Source: an uncultured Prevotella sp. (GTDB lineage: Bacteria; Bacteroidota; Bacteroidia; Bacteroidales; Bacteroidaceae). From it: DNA of 64,000 nucleotides. Location: NCBI GenBank assembly GCA_905196835.1, contig CAJJWN010000013.1, positions 1-64,000 of the forward strand, read 5' to 3'. A program made the translations under genes and the position numbers. Of this stretch, positions 33,788-43,551 are shown piece by piece (within the stretch, counting starts at the first letter, position 1; each line of letters begins with the position of its first letter). The notes under the pieces were generated by a model, which was not told the DNA's origin, did no database searches, and saw only the letters and a program-made list of their open reading frames with translations.

Positions 33788-36367
33788 TCAAAGACGCTGT
33801 TTCTCACTCTGTCCGGCACCGCGTCCGCGGTACTTGCTCTTCGTGGCGTTGAACGTATATGTAAGGTTAAGCTCCACGCGCCGGTAGTCGCGGTGGTTGT
33901 CGCTCGACGAATAGGTGCGGTCACCGTAGCCGGTGAAAGGATAGTAACGCGTGTTGAAAACGTCCTTTACGTTGAGTGCGAGCTTGAGCGACTTGTCCTT
34001 GAAAAACGTCTTTACGACGCGCAAATCGACATACCCCACAGGCCGCTTTATGGCGTAGCTCGACCTTGAATAGAAGTTGTAGCACCCGTAAAGGCGCACC
34101 ATCCAGCCGTGGTTGAACGTCAAGAAGTTGTTGAGACTAAGCGTAATGCGCGGCTCGTTCCAGTGTTTCGTTATGCCGAGGCAGCGCGCATCGGCGTCAT
34201 ACCAGTCAATATCGGCCTGGAAGTTGGGCTGCCACAGGCCGATTTTGGGCGTTAGAGAGAGCGCGGCACCATACTGCCGGGTGTGCGGAATGCTTGCCAT
34301 GGTCTGAAGCATGACGCCCGGATGCGCAGTGTCGTCATATGGTTTGTAATACGTTGTGTACATGTTCTGCGTGTAGTCGAACCATAAGTTCAACGTGACC
34401 CACCGCCATCCGCCCAGCAGCGAGACGTAGTTGTGCTTCTGCGGCACGAGATTCGGGTCGCCGCTTGAGTACAGATACTTGCTTGAATAGCTTGTCGCGC
34501 TCGACAGCATACGGTACGACGGACTAAGCTTCATCAGCCTGTAAGACAGCGAAAGGCTGAAGTCGCCGTGCTGATAGTCAACCGATGCCGAGGGCAGCAG
34601 GTCGTTGTAGGTAGGGCTTTGACCGCCGTTGAACACGCCGGACTCGAAGTATTGCGTGCGCTGATGCTCGTAGCGAAGGCCCGCCGTGAGGCTAAACTTA
34701 CCCAGGGGCAGACTGTAATCGGCGAAGGCGGAATAGTAAGACTGGCGCAGATGGTCGTCGGCGTCGGCCGAAAAGCCGCTCTGCGTGAAGCAGTCTCGCC
34801 GGTCGGTAAAGGTCTCCTCCGTGCCGACGGCAAGCTGCCCCTTGCCTATTTGGCGCGAAAGCACCAGTTTAACAGCGTACAGTTTGTTCTCAACGTCGTT
34901 GACCGACGAGGCGTCAGTAACGCCGCCATACATCACATCCTGCCCCGTATGGCTGTCAGACGTATAGTAATCGGCGTTGAAGTCAATGCCCCAAGGGCCG
35001 AACGTGGCGTTGTAATAAGCGTTGACGGAGTGGCTCCAACCGGCCGTCATTTCCATCGTTGACAGAGAGTTAAGCTCCTCGACCAGCTCGCCGTCGCGGC
35101 TTACCACGGTGTTTCCGCTCCGCCTGGAGCGCGCCGTGCCGAGCAGTTTGCCGGGAACGTAACGCACGCCGAACGACTGGCGCGCGTCAGGCTCGTAGTT
35201 GAAGCCTATTTCTCCGCGGAAGTTGGCGTTGCGGTCGGTGCCCGAATTATGGATTGCGGTGCGCCAAGTGGACGACGTCCACATGGTAGTATTCGTCGTG
35301 GACGAGCTATAATCGTTGTTTTCAAAGAAGTGTCCGCGCACGAAAATGTCAAGTCCGCCAGTGCGGTAGTTGAACGAAAGCCCCTCGTTGCCGCGCCCGT
35401 TGCGGCCCTGCGACCAGTTGGCTACGGCCTGTCCGCTAAGCCCCTGCCCTCTCTTGCGCTTGGTCTTGAGGCGTATTACCGCGCCGGTTGACGACGAATA
35501 GCGCGCTCCCGGGTTCATTATTATCTCCGCCGAGAGCACCTCGTCGGCCTGAAGCTGCTTCAGTTCGACGGCATCGCGCACCTTGCGGCTGTTGATGTAA
35601 ACCTCCGCCGCGCCGCGTCCGATGACCTTGTAGCTGCCCTCCTCGCCCGTAACCATGGGCAGGCACGACAGCAGTTCGTCAGCCGAGCCGGTCAGAGCGA
35701 GCGGCGTTCCGGCCACGTTGGCCACCAACGTGCCGCCCCGGTGCTCTATCATCGGGCGGCCGTTGGTTACGGTTACGCCCTGCAAGAGGCGCGTGTCGCT
35801 CTCCAACTGGATATTGTTGACGCTGCGGCAGGGCGTGTAGGCCGTCTTGCAACCCACGAACGACACTTTGAGCAGGCACGGCGTGGAAGGCATGGAGGGG
35901 AAGGCGAACGTGCCGTCGGCCTCGGTCACGCATCCGGCCACATACGAAGAGTCGCGCCCGCGGAGCATAACCACGTTGGCAAAGCCCATGGGCCGCCCCT
36001 TAGAGTCGGTCACCCGGCCACGCACTCCGTAGTCTTTCATGCCCTTGCGGCTGTACTGCACCACGAAGTAACCGCTCCGCTCGATGTACGAGAAGGGTTT
36101 TCCCTTTAGCGCGGCGGCTATGGCTTCGGCCTCTGTCGCGCCCCGTACGGCCATCGTTACGCGGTAACGCTCGGTCTCCTTATAAGTAAAGAGTATGCTC
36201 TTGCCGCCCTGTTGCTCTATTAGTTTGAGTGCCTGCGGCAGCGGTTCGCCGGTCAGCGTCAGAGTGACGAGGCCGCCCTTGCCTGCGGCCTGTGCGCCAA
36301 CGGCCATGCAGAAGGCGGCGAGCAGCGCGGCCACGAGCCGCATAGTTGTGATGATAATGCGTGTCAT
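33788..36367 (-). CDS. TonB-dependent transducer-type receptor with STN domain
   Basis: An 859-residue outer-membrane protein. A signal peptide (to about residue 27) is followed by an STN (secretin/TonB short N-terminal) signalling domain (about 32-105: VTLTLTGEPLPQALKLIEQQ), a carboxypeptidase-regulatory-like domain (about 112-195: GVRGRVTDSKGRPMGFANVV), a plug region (LTGSADELLSCLPMVTGEEG, EVYINSRKVRDA) and a beta-barrel of the OMP_b-brl_3 kind. The STN domain is expected to contact the FecR protein encoded two genes downstream. The order receptor-sigma-fecR is the reverse of the usual arrangement. Ligand unknown; no SusD or enzyme gene is adjacent. Confidence 0.9.
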   Translation of the reverse strand: MTRIIITTMRLVAALLAAFCMAVGAQAAGKGGLVTLTLTGEPLPQALKLIEQQGGKSILFTYKETERYRVTMAVRGATEAEAIAAALKGKPFSYIERSGYFVVQYSRKGMKDYGVRGRVTDSKGRPMGFANVVMLRGRDSSYVAGCVTEADGTFAFPSMPSTPCLLKVSFVGCKTAYTPCRSVNNIQLESDTRLLQGVTVTNGRPMIEHRGGTLVANVAGTPLALTGSADELLSCLPMVTGEEGSYKVIGRGAAEVYINSRKVRDAVELKQLQADEVLSAEIIMNPGARYSSSTGAVIRLKTKRKRGQGLSGQAVANWSQGRNGRGNEGLSFNYRTGGLDIFVRGHFFENNDYSSSTTNTTMWTSSTWRTAIHNSGTDRNANFRGEIGFNYEPDARQSFGVRYVPGKLLGTARSRRSGNTVVSRDGELVEELNSLSTMEMTAGWSHSVNAYYNATFGPWGIDFNADYYTSDSHTGQDVMYGGVTDASSVNDVENKLYAVKLVLSRQIGKGQLAVGTEETFTDRRDCFTQSGFSADADDHLRQSYYSAFADYSLPLGKFSLTAGLRYEHQRTQYFESGVFNGGQSPTYNDLLPSASVDYQHGDFSLSLSYRLMKLSPSYRMLSSATSYSSKYLYSSGDPNLVPQKHNYVSLLGGWRWVTLNLWFDYTQNMYTTYYKPYDDTAHPGVMLQTMASIPHTRQYGAALSLTPKIGLWQPNFQADIDWYDADARCLGITKHWNEPRITLSLNNFLTFNHGWMVRLYGCYNFYSRSSYAIKRPVGYVDLRVVKTFFKDKSLKLALNVKDVFNTRYYPFTGYGDRTYSSSDNHRDYRRVELNLTYTFNATKSKYRGRGAGQSEKQRL

Positions 36368-36570
36368 TGATGTGAATATTGTTACTGTTTATTATACAGC
36401 CAAGGGACGGAAAAGGGTACTGCGGACGGTTCTTTTTTGTCGTTTTTTAACGTTTCGAAAGGCTGTATGCAGCCATTTGAATGGATTTAAATTAACGTTC
36501 ACATGATTAACCAGCAGTTCTGACGCATAAAACACAATGTCTACTGAATGAACACGCCCTGCCTTTAGCC

Positions 36571-36696
36571 AGGCAGTGTGTAACCGTCATTCCGCGCTCC
36601 GACGCGGAATCCAGAAAACATCCATGGAGTTAAAGAGTGCAGGCTGCATACACTGGATTCCGCGTCGGAGCGCGGAATGACGGTTACCGACCGCCT
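36571..36696. repeat. Long inverted-repeat element, copy C (44-nt arms)
   Basis: Arms 36571-36614 and 36653-36696 match except for about three positions at the outer ends. The 38-nt centre shares AAAACATCCA at the start and GGCTGCATACA at the end with copy A, in the same orientation. It lies in spacer 36368-37492, which is over 1.1 kb and contains no credible gene. Confidence 0.85.
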
Positions 36697-36969
36697 GGAT
36701 TGAATCAGTGTGTGTCTGCAAATGCTACAATCAACGGTAAGTAAGAACACTATATGTCCATATACAAGAGCTGCTAACCGTCTTTTCCATTAACACTCGT
36801 TAGCCAAAATAACGCTTTGAAATGTTAATTAACAGTCGCGAATATGTCAATGATGACGGCAGGAACGGATTTCGGGACGAAAACGGGGCAAAAATTGAAG
36901 TTTACGTATTTACTTGTAAATCAACATATTACGGCAAAACAAAATTCCATCGGCGTTTCTACGTAATGC

Positions 36970-37123
36970 AAAAGGCCGTCAATCGCAAGGCGAAAGGCCG
37001 CCTTTTGCAACGCCGTTGACCGCTTTTTGCGTTGCCATCAGCCGTGTTTTACGGTGCAATTAGCGGTATTTTGCATCGCGAACAGCCGTTTTTCGCTTCG
37101 CCGACAACCGTTTTTCATTCTGT
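36970..37123. repeat. 22-nt periodic array, 7 units, progressively diverging
   Basis: Units start at 36970, 36992, 37014, 37036, 37058, 37080 and 37102. The first two match the consensus; later units lose the AAAAGR half but keep the spacing and CCGnnTTTTnGC. It is the longest array in the window and lies upstream of the RND efflux promoter. Confidence 0.75.
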
Positions 37124-37384
37124 TAACGGACACAACCGACGGCGCGTTTCGTAGTTTGGCAAGGCCTGAATGTTAACGAAATGACATGCCGATGTTAAAT
37201 ATTCAAAACACGGAAGAGTACATGTTACGGCGAGTGCGGGCGTGGCCGATTAGTCGGCAAGTCGCTTGTCCTGTTTTTCCCGCAGACTTGCCGAAATGCC
37301 CGTACACACGCGTTTCCCCACCAAAATAAAGTTAAAACACGATAATTATCATTTAGACCTGTGGCAAAATACAATTATAATGTG

Positions 37385-37392
37385 TACATTTG
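37385..37392 (+). promoter_or_regulatory. -7 box of the RND efflux operon
   Basis: TACATTTG followed by CACT, with a leader of about 100 nt before the ATG at 37493. No operator dyad or adjacent repressor gene is evident. Confidence 0.6.
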
Positions 37393-37492
37393 CACTCCGA
37401 AAACCGGGCGAAAGAAAATAGTTTTCAGTATAGCCGCCCGGCATGGCATCAGCATTTAACAGAAAATCTCAAAATAGTTTGTATAAATAGGT

Positions 37493-38683
37493 ATGAAAAA
37501 GAACAAGTTTTTATTGCTTGCAGCGGTTGCTGTGACGTTCGCTTCGTGCGGCGGACAACAAGGTAAAATGGGAGACGACGAATACGCTGTCAGAACCATC
37601 GAGACGCAAAGCACTGAACTGCAAACTTCTTACCCCGCTACTATCAGGGGCGTACAGGACGTGGAAATACGTCCGATGGTTTCAGGATTCATCACGAAAA
37701 TGTATGTAAAGGAAGGCCAGACGGTAAGGAAAGGCCAGGTGCTTTTCGAGATTAACAAGGTAACTTATGAGGCTGCGGCGCGCCAGGCCAAGGCTGCCGT
37801 CAACTCGGCGGAGGCTCAGCTGAACACGTCGAAGCTGACTTACGAGAACAACCAGAAGCTCTTTGCCAACAACGTAATAGGAACTTACGAGCTGCAATCG
37901 TCGAAGAACGCCTACGAAAACGCGCAGGCGGCACTGGCGCAGGCCAAGGCCAACTACGTTTCGGCCAAGCAGAACCTTGACTACTGCTACGTTACCAGCC
38001 CGGCCAACGGCGTCGTGGGCGACCTGCCTTACCGTGTAGGCGCGCTCGTGAGCGCGTCGAGCGCACAGCCGCTTACCACCGTGTCTGACATAAACACTAT
38101 GCAGGTGTACTTCGCAATGACGGAGAAGGACGTGCTCGACATGACCAAGACCAAGGGCGGACTGCACGCAGCAATAAGCGAATACCCGGCCGTCAAGCTG
38201 CAACTGGCCGACGGAACGACGTACAACCACGAAGGCAAGGTGGCTGCTGTGAGCGGTGTCATAGACCAGTCTACCGGCTCCGTGTCGATGCGCGCCGACT
38301 TCCCCAACCCTGAGCACTTGCTCAAGAGCGGCGGTTCGGGATACATCGTTGTGCCTCACGTAAGCACAGGAGTGGTAGTAATACCGCAGGCTGCCGTCGT
38401 TCAGGTACAGGACAGGTACTTCGTCTACATCCTCGGCAAAGACAACAAGGTGAAGTATAGCCCCGTAACCGTCAACCCCAACAACGACGGAAAGAACTAC
38501 ATCATAGAGAGCGGACTGAAAGTCGGCGACAAGATTGTAGTGAGCGGCGTGACAACGCTTAAGGACGGAATGAAGATTACGCCCATCACCGAAGAGCAGT
38601 ATCAGGAGAAGCTGAAGAAGACAAGCCAGATGGGCGCTCACCAGAACGACCTGAACAAACTGAAGGAAGACCTTACAAAGTAA
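37493..38683 (+). CDS. RND efflux periplasmic adaptor lipoprotein (AcrA/MexA-like)
   Basis: Membrane-fusion protein linking the inner-membrane pump to the outer-membrane channel. It has a lipoprotein signal (MKKNKFLLLAAVAVTFASCG, lipobox Ala-Ser-Cys at about residue 19). A biotinyl-lipoyl-like segment follows (VRPMVSGFI-type EIRPMVSGFITKMYVKEGQT), then a coiled-coil hairpin (about 85-150, rich in Ala/Lys/Gln), YCYVTSPANGVVGDLPYRVG, and a beta-barrel region. The 396 residues are standard. It is the first gene of a three-gene efflux operon. Confidence 0.94.
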   Translation: MKKNKFLLLAAVAVTFASCGGQQGKMGDDEYAVRTIETQSTELQTSYPATIRGVQDVEIRPMVSGFITKMYVKEGQTVRKGQVLFEINKVTYEAAARQAKAAVNSAEAQLNTSKLTYENNQKLFANNVIGTYELQSSKNAYENAQAALAQAKANYVSAKQNLDYCYVTSPANGVVGDLPYRVGALVSASSAQPLTTVSDINTMQVYFAMTEKDVLDMTKTKGGLHAAISEYPAVKLQLADGTTYNHEGKVAAVSGVIDQSTGSVSMRADFPNPEHLLKSGGSGYIVVPHVSTGVVVIPQAAVVQVQDRYFVYILGKDNKVKYSPVTVNPNNDGKNYIIESGLKVGDKIVVSGVTTLKDGMKITPITEEQYQEKLKKTSQMGAHQNDLNKLKEDLTK

Positions 38684-38805
38684 ATGTCGGGGCATACGGT
38701 GATGCGGTTTTACGGTCATACGGTATCGCGGCGGACGCCTGCCTTACCACAAAAACCGTATAACCTCATAACCCCATGACCCCATAACCGACAAAAATAG
38801 AACAA

Positions 38806-41800
38806 ATGAGATTAGACAACTTTATAAAACGCCCGGTGCTCTCGACCGTCATCTCCATTCTGACGGTCATCCTGGGCTGTATCGGACTGGTGTCGTTGCC
38901 TATCGAGCAATACCCTGACGTTGCGCCGCCTACGGTAAGTGTGCGCGCCAACTACATGGGTGCAAACGCCCAGACCGTGCTCAACTCGGTCATCGTGCCG
39001 CTTGAGGAGCAAATCAACGGTGTGGAGGGCATGACCTACATGACCTCTACCGCCACCAACGAAGGCTCGGCCAGCATACAGGTGTTCTTCAAACAGGGAA
39101 TGAACGCCGACATGTGCCAGGTCAACGTGCAGAACCGTGTGTCGCAGGCTACGGCCTTGCTGCCGGCCGAAGTAACCCAGTCGGGTGTCACCGTGCAGAA
39201 GAGGCAGACCTCTACGGTGCTCCTCATGGCAATCAAGGGCGACCCCGAGAGGTATGACGAGAAGTTCCTCCAGAACTATGCAGACATCAACATCATTCCT
39301 GCCGTTAAGCGTGTGAACGGTGTGGGCGACTGCGAGGTGATGGGTGCGAAGACATATTCAATGCGTATATGGCTCGACCCGATTAAGATGAAGAACTACG
39401 GCCTGATGCCGTCAGACATATCCGGCGTGCTCGCACAGCAGAACATCGAGGCCGCTCCGGGTAAGTTCGGCGAGCAGAGCGACAACCAGTACGAGTACAC
39501 CATCCGCTACAAGGGCCGCTTGCAGACTCCTACGGAGTTTGAGAACATGATTATCTCGAGCGACGACAACGGCAACACAATCCGCGTTAAGGACGTTGCC
39601 CGCGTAGAACTTGGCGGTCTTTACTACTCTGTAACGTCAAAGGTGAACGGCCAGCCGGCCGTCATGATGATGGTGACACAGACCGCAGGCTCAAACGCTA
39701 CACAGATTGTGAGCGACATCAAGAAGGTGATTGACGACCAGAGGGAGCTGCTTCCTCCGGGTGTCGAGATACAATACATGCAGGACGTGACCGAGTTCCT
39801 TTACGCTTCAATGAACGACCTTATCCATACGTTGTTCGAGGCGTTCATCCTCGTGTTCATCGTTGTGTACATATTCTTGCAAGACTTCCGCTCAACGCTC
39901 ATCCCGCTTATCGCGGTGCCGGTGTCGTTGGTCGGTACGTTCTTCTTCCTTTACGTGTTCGGATTCTCGCTCAACCTGCTTACGCTTTCAGCCCTCGTGC
40001 TGGCTATTGCGATAGTCGTCGATGACGCGATAGTCGTAGTCGAGGCCGTCCACGCCAAGCTCGACCTTGGCTACAAGTCGGCCCGCACGGCGTCAATCGA
40101 CGCGATGAACGAAATCTCCGGTGCCATCATATCTATTACCCTTGTGATGTCGGCCGTGTTCATCCCGGTGTCTTTCATCGGTGGAACTTCCGGTACGTTC
40201 TACAAGGAGTTCGGTATCACGATGGCAATCTCAATCGTCATCTCCGCTATCAACGCGTTGACGCTGTCTCCGGCGTTGTGCGCCGTGCTGCTGAAACCTA
40301 AGAACGAGGACGGCTCGGCACGCAAGATGTCGATGCTCGACCGCTTCCATGCAGCCTTCAACAGTGCATACGGCAAGGTGCAGGACAAGTACACGAAGAG
40401 CGTCCGCAAGATTGTTGAAAGGCCGGTTATCGCCATTCTCGCCGTTGTCATCGGCGTTGCGGCACTCGTATTCACGGCAATGAACACAAAGACCGGTCTC
40501 GTTCCCGACGAGGATACGGGTACGGTATTCTGTACGGTGTCTACCGCTCCGGGTACGTCTCTTACCGAAACCAACAAGGTTATGGACCAGGTTGACTCGA
40601 TGCTTGCCACCAACCCGGCAATCGAGAACCGCCTGCGCATCACCGGTTACAACTTCATCTCCGGCCAAGGTACCAACCAAGGTACGTTCGTCATCAAGCT
40701 GAAGTCGTTTGAGGCGCGCGACAAGGAGGAAGGATTCATGAAGTATTTTGACGTTCACTCGATGGGTTCCAAGATGGTGCTCGCCATGATTTACAAGCAG
40801 ACGGCAGCCATCAAGGGCGCACAAATCCTTGCGTTCCAGCCGCCTATGGTGCAAGGTTTCTCCGCGACCAACGGCTTGACGTTCTCTATGCTCGACCGTA
40901 CCGGTGGCGATGTCAACAACTTCTTCAAGATAACGCAGAACTTCCTGGCCGAGCTTAACCAGCGTCCCGAGATAGGAACGGCCATGACTTCGTACAACTC
41001 TCAATACCCGCAGTACATGATTGACGTGAATGTCGCGAAGTGCAAGCAGAGCGGCATCGACCCGAGCACCGTGCTTACGGCAATGCAGGGATACTACGGA
41101 GGTCTGTACGCGTCCAACTTCAACTCGTTCGGTAAGCTCTACCGTGTAATGATTCAGGCCGACCCGAAGATGCGTGAAGACCTGAAGAGCATGAACAACG
41201 TATATGTACGCACAGCCAACGGCATGGCACCCATCAACGAGTTCGTGACGATGACAAAGGTTTACGGCCCGCAGGAAATCGCCCGCTTCAACCTCTTCAC
41301 CTCTATTGACGTCAACGCCACCGCGGCCGACGGCTACTCTTCAGGTGACGCCATCCGTGCAATCGAGGAAGTGGCAAGCACCACGCTGCCCACAGGTTTC
41401 GGTTACGAGTTCTCCGGATTGACACGTTCTGAACAGGAATCAAGCAGCTCTACGATGATAATCTTCGCGCTCTGTCTTACCTTCGTGTACCTGATTTTGA
41501 GTGCGCAGTACGAGAGTTACCTTGTGCCTCTGTCGGTAATATTGTCAATTCCGTTCGGTATCGCCGGCGCGTTCATCTTCACCGACCTGTTCGGAAAGCA
41601 GAACGACATCTACATGCAGATTGCGCTCATCATGCTTATAGGACTTCTGGCGAAGAACGCCATCCTTATCGTGCAGTTCGCCCTCGAGCGAAGAAGGACG
41701 GGTATGGCCCTCTCCTGGGCGTCTGTCCTTGGCGCACAAGCCCGTCTGCGTCCTATCTTAATGACCTCGTTGGCTATGATTATCGGCCTTATGCCGCTGC

Positions 41801-42033
41801 TCATACCTATAGGAGTAGGCTATAACGGTAACATGACCCTCGGCGCAGCCGCAATCGGCGGTATGTTGATAGGTATGATTTGCCAGCTTCTCATAGTTCC
41901 GGCGCTCTTCTACATCTTCCAGTATTTGCAGGAGAAGGTTAAGCCGCTTGAGTTCGACGACGACAACGCGACCGTTGACACCGAGTTGCTGCAGTACACC
42001 CGTCCGGTAGAAAACAAGAAAAATGACAAGTAA
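38806..42033 (+). CDS. RND multidrug efflux pump, inner-membrane permease (AcrB/HAE1 family)
   Basis: Proton-driven drug exporter of 1,075 residues. The N terminus MRLDNFIKRPVLSTVISILT is typical, as are GADNQT-like ANYMGANAQTV, the QDFRSTLIPLIAVPVSLVG segment after helix 3, and the proton-relay aspartates in AIAIVVDDAIVVVEAVH (helix 4). Two large periplasmic loops and 12 membrane helices are visible. It forms a complex with the adaptor 122 nt upstream and the channel overlapping its 3' end. Substrates cannot be predicted. Confidence 0.96.
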   Translation: MRLDNFIKRPVLSTVISILTVILGCIGLVSLPIEQYPDVAPPTVSVRANYMGANAQTVLNSVIVPLEEQINGVEGMTYMTSTATNEGSASIQVFFKQGMNADMCQVNVQNRVSQATALLPAEVTQSGVTVQKRQTSTVLLMAIKGDPERYDEKFLQNYADINIIPAVKRVNGVGDCEVMGAKTYSMRIWLDPIKMKNYGLMPSDISGVLAQQNIEAAPGKFGEQSDNQYEYTIRYKGRLQTPTEFENMIISSDDNGNTIRVKDVARVELGGLYYSVTSKVNGQPAVMMMVTQTAGSNATQIVSDIKKVIDDQRELLPPGVEIQYMQDVTEFLYASMNDLIHTLFEAFILVFIVVYIFLQDFRSTLIPLIAVPVSLVGTFFFLYVFGFSLNLLTLSALVLAIAIVVDDAIVVVEAVHAKLDLGYKSARTASIDAMNEISGAIISITLVMSAVFIPVSFIGGTSGTFYKEFGITMAISIVISAINALTLSPALCAVLLKPKNEDGSARKMSMLDRFHAAFNSAYGKVQDKYTKSVRKIVERPVIAILAVVIGVAALVFTAMNTKTGLVPDEDTGTVFCTVSTAPGTSLTETNKVMDQVDSMLATNPAIENRLRITGYNFISGQGTNQGTFVIKLKSFEARDKEEGFMKYFDVHSMGSKMVLAMIYKQTAAIKGAQILAFQPPMVQGFSATNGLTFSMLDRTGGDVNNFFKITQNFLAELNQRPEIGTAMTSYNSQYPQYMIDVNVAKCKQSGIDPSTVLTAMQGYYGGLYASNFNSFGKLYRVMIQADPKMREDLKSMNNVYVRTANGMAPINEFVTMTKVYGPQEIARFNLFTSIDVNATAADGYSSGDAIRAIEEVASTTLPTGFGYEFSGLTRSEQESSSSTMIIFALCLTFVYLILSAQYESYLVPLSVILSIPFGIAGAFIFTDLFGKQNDIYMQIALIMLIGLLAKNAILIVQFALERRRTGMALSWASVLGAQARLRPILMTSLAMIIGLMPLLIPIGVGYNGNMTLGAAAIGGMLIGMICQLLIVPALFYIFQYLQEKVKPLEFDDDNATVDTELLQYTRPVENKKNDK

Positions 42034-42034
42034 G

Positions 42035-43420
42035 ATGAAAAGAAATAGCATTATGATACTCGTTTCCGCCGCTGCCCTTATGAGCAGCTGCGGAATCTAC
42101 AACAAGTACGAGCGTCCCGAAGTGAACGCTACCGGGCTGGTGCGCGACGTGACATCAAACACCGACACGCTGGCGGTAGCCGACACGACGAGCTTCGGCA
42201 ACCTGCCGTGGCGCAGCGTATTCACCGACCCGCAGCTGCAAGCTCTCATCGAGCAGGGTCTCGCCAACAACGTAGACCTGCTCAACGCGGCTCTCAACGT
42301 GAAGATGGTAGAGGCGCAGTTGACGGCGGCCAAGCTGGCGTTCGTGCCCTCGTTCACATTCTCTCCACAGGGAACAATCTCCTCTTGGGACGGCAGCAAG
42401 ACCACAAAGACTTACTCGCTGCCCATCAACGCAAGTTGGAGCATCGACCTCTTCGGCAACCTCTTGAACCAGAAGCGCAGCGCACAGATGGCTCTCTTGG
42501 CAACAAAGGACTACCAGCTCGTGGTGAAAACCAACCTCATAGCCAACATTGCCAACGCTTACTACACGCTCCTGATGCTCGACAAGCAGCTCGAAATAGT
42601 AGACAACATGACCCAGCTGACAAAAGACACTTGGAACATGATGAAGCTGCAAAAGGAGCTCAACAACGCGAAGGAGACCAGCGTGCAGAGTGCCGAGGCC
42701 AATTACTACTCGGTACTGGCGCAGGCTGCCGACCTGAAACGCCAAATCCGCGAGACCGAAAACTCGCTCTCGCTGCTCTTGGGACAGCAGGCGCAGACCA
42801 TAGGCCGCGGCAAACTGGAGAACCAGTCGCTGCCGACGGAGTTCAGCACGGGCGTAGGCATACAGATGCTCAACAACCGTCCTGACGTACACTATGCAGA
42901 GATGACCCTCGCGCAGTGCTTCTACGACACGCAGGCGGCACGCTCGCAGTTCTATCCGAACATCACAATCAGCGGCTCCGGCGCGTTTACCAACAGCTCC
43001 GGCGCAGGCATAATTAACCCCGGCAAGTGGTTGCTTCAGGCCATCGGAAGCCTCGTTCAGCCTATCTTCCAGAACGGACGCCTCGTAGCTCAGCTCAAAG
43101 TAGCGAAGGCAACGCAGGAGCAAGCCTACAACACTTGGCAGAACGCGGTGCTCGCGGCTGGCTCTGAGGTAAGCAACGCCCTCGTGCTCTACAACTCGTC
43201 CGACGAGAAGTCGAAGCTCGAACAGAAGCAAATCGAGAGCCTGACCAAGAACGTACAGTACACGAAAGACCTCTTCAGCATGGGCGGCAGCACGTACCTC
43301 GAGGTAATAACGGCCCAGCAGTCGCTGCTCAACGCCGAACTGGCGAAGGTACAGGACGACTTCTACAAGATGCAGGCCGTAGTGAACCTCTACTACGCCC
43401 TTGGCGGAGGAAGGGAATAA
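42035..43420 (+). CDS. RND efflux outer-membrane channel lipoprotein (TolC/OprM family)
   Basis: Outer-membrane factor of the tripartite pump. The lipoprotein signal is MKRNSIMILVSAAALMSSCG (lipobox Ser-Ser-Cys). Two OEP repeats follow, with long helices (LYTLLMLDKQLEI-like YYTLLMLDKQLEIVDNM and LNNRPDVHYAEMTLAQC, the latter a family hallmark). It has 461 residues from this start; an ATG at 42023 would add four residues and overlap the pump gene by 11 nt. A low-complexity inverted repeat follows. Confidence 0.93.
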   Translation: MKRNSIMILVSAAALMSSCGIYNKYERPEVNATGLVRDVTSNTDTLAVADTTSFGNLPWRSVFTDPQLQALIEQGLANNVDLLNAALNVKMVEAQLTAAKLAFVPSFTFSPQGTISSWDGSKTTKTYSLPINASWSIDLFGNLLNQKRSAQMALLATKDYQLVVKTNLIANIANAYYTLLMLDKQLEIVDNMTQLTKDTWNMMKLQKELNNAKETSVQSAEANYYSVLAQAADLKRQIRETENSLSLLLGQQAQTIGRGKLENQSLPTEFSTGVGIQMLNNRPDVHYAEMTLAQCFYDTQAARSQFYPNITISGSGAFTNSSGAGIINPGKWLLQAIGSLVQPIFQNGRLVAQLKVAKATQEQAYNTWQNAVLAAGSEVSNALVLYNSSDEKSKLEQKQIESLTKNVQYTKDLFSMGGSTYLEVITAQQSLLNAELAKVQDDFYKMQAVVNLYYALGGGRE

Positions 43421-43430
43421 TCTGTACGGT

Positions 43431-43533
43431 TGTGCGGTTATACGGTTATCGGGTTATACGGTAAAATAAAGAAAAACTTTATGACTTCATGGCAACCCAA
43501 CCGTATAACCGTAAAACCTCACAACCTTATAAC
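43431..43533. repeat. Paired inverted low-complexity arms (GGTTATACGGTTAT type)
   Basis: GCGGTTATACGGTTATCGGG (from about 43435) is mirrored by CAACCGTATAACCGTAAAAC (from about 43497). A one-sided relative (ACCGTATAACCTCATAACCC) lies between the adaptor and pump genes at about 38755-38790. Confidence 0.65.
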
Positions 43534-43551
43534 CGATAAAAACAAAACAAT

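Noticed and set aside
36822-37019. 65-codon open frame in the long spacer before the efflux operon
   Set aside because: It runs into a 22-nt array, has no family resemblance and no promoter box.
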